Source: Actinomycetota bacterium (lineage in GTDB: Bacteria; Actinomycetota; Aquicultoria; Aquicultorales; Aquicultoraceae). From it: a stretch of 8,934 nt of DNA. The stretch is taken from contig JASEIR010000073.1 of assembly GCA_030017355.1 (NCBI GenBank), positions 1 to 8,934 on the forward strand, read 5' to 3'. A program made the translations under genes and the position numbers. This document shows positions 1 to 5,717 of this stretch, piece by piece (positions within the stretch are counted from its first letter, which is position 1; each line of letters begins with the position of its first letter). The notes under the pieces were generated by a model that did not search any database, was not told the DNA's origin, and worked only from the letters and a program-made list of their open reading frames with translations.

Positions 1-1
1 A

Positions 2-15
2 CGAACAGCCGTTCG
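2..15 (-). promoter_or_regulatory. LexA (SOS) box, probably of recA
   Basis: The sequence CGAACAGCCGTTCG is a perfect palindrome of the form CGAAC-N4-GTTCG. This matches the Gram-positive and actinobacterial LexA operator class (it differs from the Bacillus consensus CGAACRNRYGTTYG at one central base). It lies beyond thpR on the minus strand, where recA is usually found after rimO-pgsA-cinA-thpR. I infer that it controls recA just outside the window. The palindrome is seen directly; the identity of the controlled gene is inference. Confidence 0.7.
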
Positions 16-16
16 A

Positions 17-22
17 CGTCAA
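17..22 (-). promoter_or_regulatory. candidate -35 element of an SOS-controlled promoter
   Basis: On the minus strand TTGACG matches the sigma-70 -35 consensus at five of six bases and lies immediately upstream of the LexA box. A -10 element at normal spacing would fall at or just beyond the window edge, so the operator would occupy the spacer, an arrangement that allows LexA to block RNA polymerase. The -10 cannot be seen. An alternative weak promoter further upstream (TTTGCT, then GATACT) cannot be excluded. Confidence 0.4.
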
Positions 23-147
23 GTATCCCAATATTCTTTCTAAAGCAAAAAACTCTCGTTATTTCAATATTATGCAATAGCACAATTACGCTACTTTTTA
101 TATAAAACCACATAACTGCGTTGATAGCAAGGGCTAAATAACAGGCA

Positions 148-180
148 GTTTTTATCCAGGTAGCGTTTTTATCCAGGTAG
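148..180. repeat. 17-bp tandem duplication across the thpR stop
   Basis: The 16-bp string GTTTTTATCCAGGTAG occurs at 148-163 and again at 165-180, a period of 17 bp. The second copy contains the last codons and the TAA stop of thpR, and the first copy lies just after the stop. It looks like a recent slippage duplication. Seen directly. Confidence 0.85.
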
Positions 181-732
181 AGATATTTGTTTTAAAGCTT
201 CATACTCTGCTCCCACGCGAGTTAAATGGCTGCGGAACAAGGTTATGCTATCCACATTTACAACTGTGCCCAAAAACTTATCTACTTTAACTTCAGCAAT
301 GGCATCCTCTATCGGTATTGGTGTTTTTAGTCTTGCAAGCGTGATATGAGGCTTAAAAAGCTTATCTTCAGCTTCAAAACCAAGCGGAACTAACTCATTG
401 TCAATAGCCTTGCTTAGGGCAACCAATTCTTCTGCCCCATGATGCACGCCGACCCAGAGGACTCGGGCTCTTTTTTTGCTTGGAAATCCGCCAAGCTCAC
501 CAAGTGTAAAGTAAAACTTGCGAAATCTGTTAGCAGCACTTTCAAGTGCGTTATTAATGCTGCCAACCTTTTCCTCAGGTACAGCACCTAAGAATTTAAG
601 AGTTAAATGAATATTGTGCGGAGCAATCCACCTAGCAGTATTCAGTTTGTTTTTAAGAGGTTCAGCAATATCAAATAGTTGATGTTGAACTCTAGAAGGC
701 AGTTCTAAACCAATAAAAAGACGGAGTGTCAG
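169..732 (-). CDS. thpR: RNA 2',3'-cyclic phosphodiesterase (ThpR/LigT), CTG start
   Basis: This is a 2H phosphoesterase of the ThpR/LigT family, which opens 2',3'-cyclic phosphates on RNA ends and was first known as a 2'-5' RNA ligase. Both signature HxTx motifs are present: HLTL at residues 42-45 and HITL at 129-132. The N-terminus reads LRLFIGLELP, close to the family's usual MRxFIAxELP. The predicted length of 187 residues is normal. No ATG, GTG or TTG is in frame before residue 96, and the frame is closed by a TAG just upstream. The best start is CTG at 730-732, seven bases after the strong ribosome site AGGGGAG, and it overlaps the cinA stop as CTGA. Starting at the GTG at 447 would lose half the fold and one catalytic motif. 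The family is certain; the CTG start is inference. It is translationally coupled to cinA. Confidence 0.88.
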   Translation of the reverse strand: MTLRLFIGLELPSRVQHQLFDIAEPLKNKLNTARWIAPHNIHLTLKFLGAVPEEKVGSINNALESAANRFRKFYFTLGELGGFPSKKRARVLWVGVHHGAEELVALSKAIDNELVPLGFEAEDKLFKPHITLARLKTPIPIEDAIAEVKVDKFLGTVVNVDSITLFRSHLTRVGAEYEALKQISLPG

Positions 733-1997
733 GATGCATCTCCCCTATCTTGCTCGAAGTTTTCCAGGATAAAATAGCGTGCCATGTCAAGAGCTGCGCT
801 TGAGCTTTTTAGTCTAATGATTTCCCTTGAACCAAAAAAGACATATCTGTTCGTGTAACTTGTTGTCCCATCGGAAAGACCAATATATACCAGACCTACT
901 GGTTTTTCAGGTGAACCGCCAGTAGGGCCTGCAATCCCTGTTATGCCTAAGCCTATCTCAGAGCCAAACTTTTCTCGAACACCATATGCCATGGCAAGTG
1001 CAGTAGCAGCGCTTACAGCACCATGTCTTTGCAATGTTTGGCGCGACACATTTAGCAGTGCTCTTTTTGCATCATCACTGTAGGTCACGATTCCTCCAAG
1101 GAAATAATCTGAGCTGCCCGGAATGTCGGTTATTTTTTTTGCGGTCAGCCCACCTGTGCAGGATTCCGCAACAGCAATTGAGAGGTTATTTTTCCTTAAA
1201 AGCATACCAACTACTTCCTCAAGTGTTTGATCATCAAAGCCAAAGACGATATTTCCGAGCCTCTCGACAAATCTTTTTTCAGCATCTTTTATTATTTCAA
1301 GCGCGATTTCTTCACTTGGGCCTTTTGCAAGCAGCTGAAGTTGGATTTCGCCTGGGTAAGCCAGTATTCCAACCGATACGTTATCTAGAGATTTCATTAT
1401 ATCGTCAATTTGCTCTTGAAGCGATGCCTCTGTTCTAGCAGTAGTCCTAAGAACTCTAACTTTAAACGCCTCGCTCATCCGGTATTTGGATTTAAGCCAC
1501 GGTACTACTTCTTTTTCAATCATCTCTGTCATCTCTCGGGGTACTCCAGGGAGCGAAATGATAAATTTACCATCGCTCTCAAGGATTGTTCCGGGTGCGC
1601 TGCCAATTGTAGGGATAATTGCTTTGGCACCTTCAGGCAGATAAGCTTGTCTGAATGTTATATCGGGCAAGGGTGTAGACCTTTGCCCGTATCTTTCTTT
1701 TATAATTTCAGCTAGCCAGGGTTGGTATACTAGCTTTCGGCCCGATGCTTCACAGATGCCTTCTCTTGTGACGTCATCTGCTGTAGGCCCCAACCCGCCA
1801 GTAATGATGACGCCATCTGAGACGCTAAGCGAATCGCGTATTGCTTTTGATATCAGGGGTATATTATCAGGAACGCTTATTTGGCATGTACAGGAATATC
1901 CCTCCTGGCCAAGTCTTTTTGCTATGAAAGGCGCATTCGTGTTTATGGCTAGCCCAAGCGTGAGCTCAGAGCCCACTGTAATGATATGGTACTGCAT
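729..1997 (-). CDS. cinA: CinA, competence/damage-inducible protein with NMN amidohydrolase domain
   Basis: A two-domain CinA of 422 residues, the usual length. Residues 1 to about 170 form the MoaB/MogA-like (COG1058) domain, with GGLGPTADD at 67-75 and SLPGVPREM at 148-156. About 265 to 415 form the PncC domain, which deamidates nicotinamide mononucleotide in pyridine nucleotide salvage, with AESCTGG at 277-283, TYSDDAK at 305-311 and GITGIAGPTGG at 351-361. The start is ATG at 1997, preceded by AGAGGT; the protein then begins MQYHIITVGSELTLG as expected for the family. The frame is open further upstream to a TTG at 2075, but those 26 residues are unlike CinA and come from a tandem repeat. 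The cytoplasmic enzyme is often cotranscribed with recA, and the position here fits that. Its stop overlaps the thpR start by four bases. Confidence 0.96.
   Translation of the reverse strand: MQYHIITVGSELTLGLAINTNAPFIAKRLGQEGYSCTCQISVPDNIPLISKAIRDSLSVSDGVIITGGLGPTADDVTREGICEASGRKLVYQPWLAEIIKERYGQRSTPLPDITFRQAYLPEGAKAIIPTIGSAPGTILESDGKFIISLPGVPREMTEMIEKEVVPWLKSKYRMSEAFKVRVLRTTARTEASLQEQIDDIMKSLDNVSVGILAYPGEIQLQLLAKGPSEEIALEIIKDAEKRFVERLGNIVFGFDDQTLEEVVGMLLRKNNLSIAVAESCTGGLTAKKITDIPGSSDYFLGGIVTYSDDAKRALLNVSRQTLQRHGAVSAATALAMAYGVREKFGSEIGLGITGIAGPTGGSPEKPVGLVYIGLSDGTTSYTNRYVFFGSREIIRLKSSSAALDMARYFILENFEQDRGDAS
740..746 (-). promoter_or_regulatory. ribosome binding site that supports the CTG start of thpR
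   Basis: AGGGGAG on the minus strand sits within the last codons of cinA, seven bases before the CTG at 732. Strength and spacing are those of a working Shine-Dalgarno site. No ATG, GTG or TTG in the thpR frame lies near it, so it is the main reason for choosing CTG. Confidence 0.65.
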
Positions 1998-2049
1998 AAT
2001 ATTAACCTCTTGCGAAGTTACCTCTGTGCTGTTAATCTTTTCAGTCAAT

Positions 2050-2097
2050 AATATCTTATAGTCTACTAACTTCAATATCTTATAGTCTACTAACTTC
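2050..2097. repeat. 24-bp perfect tandem duplication upstream of cinA
   Basis: A 24-bp unit, beginning AATATCTTATAG and ending TCTACTAACTTC, occurs at 2050-2073 and exactly again at 2074-2097. A 13-bp part of it, AGTCTACTAACTT, recurs at 2518-2530. It lies 53 bp upstream of the cinA start and could affect promoter spacing. Seen directly. Confidence 0.95.
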
Positions 2098-2151
2098 AGG
2101 GATTTTGCGTTTCACCTAATGTCATCCTAAGGTTAAACAACTCCTTCTGTC

Positions 2152-2181
2152 ATCCTGAAGGGCCGTAAGGCCCTGAAGGAT
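2152..2181. repeat. hairpin element of the GTCATCCT/AGGATCT type
   Basis: ATCCT (2152-2156) pairs with AGGAT (2177-2181) and GGGCC (2160-2164) pairs with GGCCC (2169-2173) around a GTAA loop, with a symmetrical 3+3 internal loop between the stems. The preceding CTGTCATCCTGAAG and following GAAGGATCTAAGT resemble the ends of dispersed intergenic elements known from many bacterial genomes. No T-run follows on either strand, so I do not call it a terminator. Confidence 0.65.
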
Positions 2182-2284
2182 CTAAGTAATACTTTCTATA
2201 TTTTTAAGTATAGACACGCCTTTGTATCAACCAACACCTTTATGGTTATGCACTAGCTGTGGCACAGTAGTGATAATATTATTT

Positions 2285-2479
2285 AGATCCCTCGACTCCG
2301 GGCTATCGCCCTTCGCTCGGGCCTGTTCTGAGCAAAGTCGAAGGAATGACATCTTAGTGTACTTTGCCCTCTCTTTAGGATGACATGTAAACGGCTATCG
2401 CCCTTCGCTCGGGATGATATGTAAAAGGGCTATCGCCCTTCGCTCGGGCCTGTCCTGAGCGCAGCTGAAGGAATGACAT
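2285..2479. repeat. cluster of dispersed palindromic repeat elements
   Basis: A 21-bp core (GGCTATCGCC, then CTTCGCTCGGG) occurs at 2301-2321, 2393-2413 and 2428-2448. The first and third copies extend to 52 bp (2301-2352 and 2428-2479) with about 47 of 52 bases identical, both ending GAAGGAATGACAT. The second and third also form a tandem pair of 34-35 bp with a GGATGAYATGTAAA lead. In the first, TCGACT (2292-2297) can pair with AGTCGA (2336-2341) across a core that can form competing GGGC/GCCC stems. There is no protein coding. It resembles miniature, non-autonomous repeats scattered by insertion and duplication; the family assignment is from memory and uncertain. Confidence 0.8.
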
Positions 2480-2517
2480 TTTCTAACAGCTAAAGACAAC
2501 GAATTGCAAAATCACTG

Positions 2518-2530
2518 AGTCTACTAACTT
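2518..2530. repeat. distant third copy of the cinA-proximal repeat
   Basis: AGTCTACTAACTT is identical to 2060-2072 and 2084-2096. The bases after it (AATCTATTATA at 2534-2544) also resemble the AATATCTTATA that follows the tandem copies. The copies bracket the cluster of palindromic elements, as if that cluster had been inserted into, or duplicated along with, a once continuous sequence. Confidence 0.8.
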
Positions 2531-2538
2531 TATAATCT

Positions 2539-2544
2539 ATTATA
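2539..2544 (-). promoter_or_regulatory. candidate -10 box between pgsA and cinA
   Basis: TATAAT on the minus strand matches the sigma-70 -10 consensus perfectly, but the -35 region 17 bases upstream (CTACAT region) is poor. If used, it would give cinA-thpR a leader of about 530 bases running through the repeat cluster. A chance match in AT-rich DNA is possible. Confidence 0.3.
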
Positions 2545-2567
2545 CAGTGTCGCATAGTTCATGTAGT

Positions 2568-2618
2568 CGCCCCACTTATGGGGCGTTTCAGAAACAGGCC
2601 GTTGGCCCGATGAATCGG
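2568..2618. repeat. cluster of four short inverted repeats after pgsA
   Basis: Four adjacent palindromes are seen: CGCCCCA-CTTA-TGGGGCG (2568-2585, seven-base arms), GTTTC-A-GAAAC (2585-2595), GGCC-GTT-GGCC (2597-2607) and CCGAT-GA-ATCGG (2607-2618). They begin 30 bp after the pgsA stop, so they would lie in its 3' RNA. The first is stable but has no T-run on the minus strand, so it may be an RNA-end stabiliser, a weak terminator or the remnant of a mobile element rather than a normal terminator. Confidence 0.6.
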
Positions 2619-2647
2619 AAACTATAGTCTATTGGTCTCTTAAAGCT

Positions 2648-3202
2648 TTACTCTTGCGTCCCGTTTATACTGTTAAGCACATCCACCGACTTTATAAAGT
2701 AGTCGACTCCAGATAAAACAGTAAGAACGGTTGCTATAATTATTAAAATCCAACCCAAGGGTTGCCCATAGATACTATACGGGACGTTTAAAATAATTAT
2801 AATAATTGCGATGAGTTGCGAGAAGGTTTTGGCTTTTCCCAATCTGCTTGCTGGTATTACTTTACGCTCGGCCAGGGCTATGAGCCTCAGTCCAGATACA
2901 GCAAATTCCCTAGCTATAATAACGATCACTATCCACGCGGGAAGGCGCTCAAGCTGCACAAGCGAAATAAGTGCTGCTGATACCAGCAGTTTATCTGCAA
3001 GCGGATCAAGAAGCTTTCCAAATGTTGTTACCTTTGAAGTAGCTCTTGCAATATAGCCATCTATTGAGTCTGTGGCAGCAGCCACCGCAAAGATTATGGC
3101 GGCAATGTATGAGCCGCTTGGCTGCGGTGCCGCAAGTAGAAAAACCATAAAGACTGGGATAAGAAGTACACGCAAGATTGTTATATTATTTGCCAGGCCC
3201 AC
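2648..3202 (-). CDS. pgsA: CDP-diacylglycerol-glycerol-3-phosphate 3-phosphatidyltransferase
   Basis: This integral membrane enzyme joins CDP-diacylglycerol and glycerol 3-phosphate to give phosphatidylglycerol phosphate, the committed step to phosphatidylglycerol and cardiolipin. The CDP-alcohol phosphatidyltransferase signature is complete: D45, D48-G49, A52-R53, G62, D66 and D70, with the exact family spacing. Hydrophobic segments lie at about 8-25, 32-45, 74-80, 88-107, 128-142 and 148-168. At 184 residues it is full length. The start is GTG at 3202, seven bases after GGGAGG; the opening MGLANNITILR fits the family's MNLPNxITxxR. The first 17 bases overlap the end of rimO, so translation is probably coupled. 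Other members of the superfamily share the motif, but the length, the start and the rimO-cinA neighbours favour PgsA. Confidence 0.95.
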   Translation of the reverse strand: MGLANNITILRVLLIPVFMVFLLAAPQPSGSYIAAIIFAVAAATDSIDGYIARATSKVTTFGKLLDPLADKLLVSAALISLVQLERLPAWIVIVIIAREFAVSGLRLIALAERKVIPASRLGKAKTFSQLIAIIIIILNVPYSIYGQPLGWILIIIATVLTVLSGVDYFIKSVDVLNSINGTQE

Positions 3203-4649
3203 CTAAAAGCCTCCCATAAAAATCGCAACCATCAAACTCGTCAATCTGAGCCTTTACTATTTGACCTGGTTTAAGGCCCCCTTCATATCCTTGTACATAT
3301 ATGTAGCCATCGACCTCTGGTGCCTGCCACCAGGCCCTAGCTTCAAACAAACCACTACCAGTGTTGGCTTGGTTTTCTACCTTTACATCAACTTGCCTTT
3401 CTATTTTTGAGCTGTCCCGTTTGTCTATCGCTGTCTCGACACGTTTTTCTATCAGCACATCATAAGCCTTTCCGATTCTATTTTCACTTCTCTTTTGGCT
3501 TATTAAATCCTGCAAAGCAGTCAGTTGATGATATCTCTCTTTTATAACATCGCGTGGAACCATATCTGGAAGAGTTGATGCTTGTGTTCCTTCTTCGCGC
3601 GAATATTCAAAAATCCCGGCGTAATCAAATTGAGCAGATTCGACAAAGTTTGATAGCTCTTTAAAGTCGTCATCCGTTTCGCCTGGAAAGCCTACGATTA
3701 ACGAAGTTCTAAGAACAACGTTAGGTACAGCGCGCCTAAGCCACGCAATTTGAGCAAGATAATCAGAGCCTGCACCATGGCGATTCATGGCGTGAAGTAT
3801 TTTTGGGCTTGCGTGCTGAAACGGGACATCTATGTATGGCAGAAGGATGTCGTTTTTGCTTATAGACTCAATCAAGTCATCGTTGATACTGTAGGGTTGA
3901 AGATAGAGAAGGCGCAGCCACTTTATATTTTTAAATCCCTTTAAACTATTAATTAAATCTGGCAGACACCTTCTTCCATATATATCGTAACCGTAGTTCC
4001 CGGTATCCTGAGCAATTATGTTGACTTCTTTAATGCCGCGTTCATCCAGCCACTTAGCCTCGTCTATTATCTGCTCGATTGGTTTACTTCGGTATTTTCC
4101 TCTTATAAGAGGTATAGCGCAATATGAGCATCTGTTGTTACAGCCATCTGCAATTTGCAGATACGCATAGGGCTGGTCTGAGAGGAGTCTTTTGGGGAGT
4201 TTTGAAAAGTCGCGAAGTGGAGGCCAATCTTTTAATCTTTCAGGAACGGCATCTTTTTCATCTGTCAATCTGTCAGGAACGGCACCTTTTTCTTTTTCTA
4301 AAATCAGTTTAGGTATTTCAAACTCCTTAGATAGGTCAACTAGAAGATCTATTTCTGGGATTTCCTTTGCAAGTTCATTGTAATATCTTTGAGCTAAACA
4401 GCCTGTGACTATAAGCTTCTGTTGCAGATGCGGCAAGCATGCCTTTGATTTGGCTAAATCAAGGATAACATCAATGGACTCTTGCTTTGCAGCTTCAATA
4501 AAACCGCAGGTATTTACGATAACATAATCTGCTTCCTGGAAATCTTCGGTAACAGATATTCCGCTGGTAACAAGCGATCCCTTGATGTGTTCGCTATCTA
4601 CAGAATTTTTTGCGCAGCCCAGAGTAATAACCGCGGCCTTCTTTACCAA
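3186..4649 (-). CDS. rimO: ribosomal protein S12 methylthiotransferase RimO
   Basis: A radical-SAM methylthiotransferase that adds a methylthio group to the conserved aspartate of ribosomal protein S12 using two 4Fe-4S clusters. The N-terminal MTTase domain has its three cluster cysteines at C12, C48 and C84; the radical-SAM motif CNNRCSYC places C170, C174 and C177. RimO-type features include AQDTGNYG at 213-220 and the APEVDG of the C-terminal TRAM domain at 443-448, which separates it from MiaB. The start is TTG at 4649 with AGGAGG nine bases upstream. At 487 residues it exceeds the usual 430-450: one extra segment at about 118-142 contains an 11-residue tandem repeat, and another charged one lies at about 402-432 near the start of TRAM. 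Its own promoter is likely at about 4690. The function is secure; the insertions are unusual. Confidence 0.95.
   Translation of the reverse strand: MVKKAAVITLGCAKNSVDSEHIKGSLVTSGISVTEDFQEADYVIVNTCGFIEAAKQESIDVILDLAKSKACLPHLQQKLIVTGCLAQRYYNELAKEIPEIDLLVDLSKEFEIPKLILEKEKGAVPDRLTDEKDAVPERLKDWPPLRDFSKLPKRLLSDQPYAYLQIADGCNNRCSYCAIPLIRGKYRSKPIEQIIDEAKWLDERGIKEVNIIAQDTGNYGYDIYGRRCLPDLINSLKGFKNIKWLRLLYLQPYSINDDLIESISKNDILLPYIDVPFQHASPKILHAMNRHGAGSDYLAQIAWLRRAVPNVVLRTSLIVGFPGETDDDFKELSNFVESAQFDYAGIFEYSREEGTQASTLPDMVPRDVIKERYHQLTALQDLISQKRSENRIGKAYDVLIEKRVETAIDKRDSSKIERQVDVKVENQANTGSGLFEARAWWQAPEVDGYIYVQGYEGGLKPGQIVKAQIDEFDGCDFYGRLLGGPGK
4227..4292 (-). repeat. 33-bp tandem repeat inside rimO
   Basis: Two units of 33 bp (4227-4259 and 4260-4292) encode EKDAVPERLKD and EKGAVPDRLTD, residues 131-141 and 120-130 of RimO. 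At DNA level, 24 of 26 bases match between 4234-4259 and 4267-4292, much closer than their protein role would need. The segment lies in the linker between the MTTase and radical-SAM domains and is absent from the RimO proteins I know. It probably arose by duplication or by an in-frame dispersed repeat. Confidence 0.85.
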
Positions 4650-4685
4650 ATATGAGTGCCTCCTGAAGGGTTCTTATCGAACAGC

Positions 4686-4691
4686 ATTATA
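4686..4691 (-). promoter_or_regulatory. candidate promoter -10 box of the rimO operon
   Basis: TATAAT on the minus strand matches the -10 consensus perfectly and lies in the 75-bp gap between rfbB and rimO. With initiation near 4680 the rimO leader would be about 30 bases, carrying the AGGAGG site. The -35 (TTCATT at 17-bp spacing) is poor. A small GTTC-N5-GAAC palindrome (4673-4685 region) adjoins the box. It suggests that rimO-pgsA is transcribed separately from the rhamnose genes. Confidence 0.5.
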
Positions 4692-4724
4692 CACGCACAT
4701 AAGAAAAAAATGAATCTTGCCCAC

Positions 4725-5717
4725 CTATAGTTTATAGATACTTCCCCAATAATTTTTTAAAAGGTCTAGTTTTTCGAATAGCCAATCTTTATTTGTGCTA
4801 TACCAGTTGACGGTTTTTTGCAGACCGGTATCAAAGTCTGTTTTTGCTGACCAGCCTAGCTCCTGCCTAATTTTATCTGTATTTAAAGAGTATCTAAAAT
4901 CGTGCCCCGGCCTGTCTTCAACAAACTGGATTAATTCTTCTGATTTTCCCAAAATTGCCAGTATAGTTTTAACAACATCGATGTTTTGCTTTTCGAAACC
5001 ACTTCCAATGTTATATACCTCTCCAGGCTGACCTTTCATAAGAGCAACAAAAATTGCTTCATTGCAATCTTCAACATACAGCCATTCTCTTACGTTTTTT
5101 CCAGTTCCATAAACGGGGATCGGCTCGTCTAGAAGTGCTTTTATTATTACAACTGGTATTAATTTTTCTGGGTATTGCCAGGGGCCATAGTTATTTGAAG
5201 GCCTCACAATAATTACCGGATACTTGTAGGTCTTAAAATAGGATCTTGCCAAGAGGTCACATGAGGCTTTTGAGGCCGAGTAGGGCGAGTTGGGGTTAAT
5301 ACAAGAATCTTCTGTAAAATTGCCGTTTTCACCAAGCGCACCATAAACTTCATCGGTTGATATATGAACAAACCGCTCGATTTTATAGTTTTTTGACAAT
5401 TCCAGAAGATTAAAGGTTCCAATAATGTTGGCTTGAATAAAATCATGAGGGTTAATTATGCTTCTATCAACATGTGTTTCAGCAGCAAAATTTATAACCG
5501 CCTCTGGCTTTTCTTTTAAAAAAACCTCTTTCAGTCTATCTATATCAGCGATATCGACATTATAGTGCCTTATCTTGTCTTGAACAGCTGCCAGTCTTTT
5601 AAGATCTCCAGCATAAGATAGTTTATCGACAACAACTATATTATGGCCTTTTTCTACTCCTTGCCTTACGAATTCGCTTCCTATAAAGCCAGCCCCGCCA
5701 GTAACCATCAATTTCAT
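4725..5717 (-). CDS. rfbB: dTDP-glucose 4,6-dehydratase
   Basis: An extended short-chain dehydrogenase/reductase that converts dTDP-glucose to dTDP-4-keto-6-deoxyglucose with bound NAD, the second step of dTDP-L-rhamnose synthesis (also called RmlB). The Rossmann motif TGGAGFIGS is at residues 6-14. The catalytic TDE triad lies in HISTDEVYG (T121, D122, E123) and the YxxxK pair is Y146 and K150. FAAETHVDRSI (77-87) and RPSNNYGPWQYPEKLIP are typical of RmlB. At 330 residues it is normal length. The ATG at 5717 overlaps the rfbD stop as ATGA, with GAGGTG five bases upstream, so translation is coupled. It is the last gene of the rhamnose operon. Other sugar 4,6-dehydratases share the fold, but the complete four-gene set makes the assignment firm. 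Confidence 0.97.
   Translation of the reverse strand: MKLMVTGGAGFIGSEFVRQGVEKGHNIVVVDKLSYAGDLKRLAAVQDKIRHYNVDIADIDRLKEVFLKEKPEAVINFAAETHVDRSIINPHDFIQANIIGTFNLLELSKNYKIERFVHISTDEVYGALGENGNFTEDSCINPNSPYSASKASCDLLARSYFKTYKYPVIIVRPSNNYGPWQYPEKLIPVVIIKALLDEPIPVYGTGKNVREWLYVEDCNEAIFVALMKGQPGEVYNIGSGFEKQNIDVVKTILAILGKSEELIQFVEDRPGHDFRYSLNTDKIRQELGWSAKTDFDTGLQKTVNWYSTNKDWLFEKLDLLKNYWGSIYKL

Larger units (their letters stand above)
1998..2647. other. 650-bp repeat-rich gap between pgsA and cinA
   Basis: No gene is seen here on either strand. The stretch is a mosaic of repeats, listed separately: a 24-bp tandem duplication next to cinA (2050-2097), a hairpin element (2152-2181), a cluster with three copies of a 21-bp core (2301-2479), a distant third copy of the cinA-proximal repeat (2518-2530), a -10-like box (2539-2544) and compound palindromes (2568-2618). 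No palindrome has the T-run of a normal intrinsic terminator. The gap breaks what is usually a compact pgsA-cinA junction, so cinA-thpR may have its own promoter here. Confidence 0.8.

Noticed and set aside
169..447. A separate 92-residue gene starting at GTG 447
   Set aside because: It is only the C-terminal half of ThpR. The same frame continues upstream to 732 with the first HxTL motif and a family-like N-terminus.
1034..2061. Plus-strand open frames of about 100-134 residues opposite cinA
   Set aside because: They are antisense shadows of cinA with low-complexity, unfamily-like protein sequence and no ribosome sites. The same holds for the plus-strand frames opposite pgsA, rimO, rfbB, rfbD and rfbA.
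1998..2075. A longer cinA starting at TTG 2075
   Set aside because: The extra 26 residues are unlike CinA and come from the 24-bp tandem repeat. The ATG at 1997 has a good ribosome site and gives the family's N-terminus.
2301..2448. A small CRISPR array made of three 21-bp repeats
   Set aside because: Spacing between copies is irregular (92 and 35 bp), the repeats extend unevenly and are palindromic, and no cas gene is present.
2568..2590. A rho-independent terminator
   Set aside because: The stem is good, but on the minus strand it is followed by ACTACATG, and on the plus strand by only three T. No gene on the plus strand needs it.
4650..4724. A terminator between rfbB and rimO based on a run of seven T
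   Set aside because: The T-run after rfbB on the minus strand is not preceded by a stable stem, so it does not meet the pattern of an intrinsic terminator.
5213..5446. A second minus-strand frame of 77 residues inside rfbB
   Set aside because: It overlaps a clearly conserved gene in another frame and shows no recognisable motif. The 77-residue frame at 7517-7750 inside rfbA is the same case.
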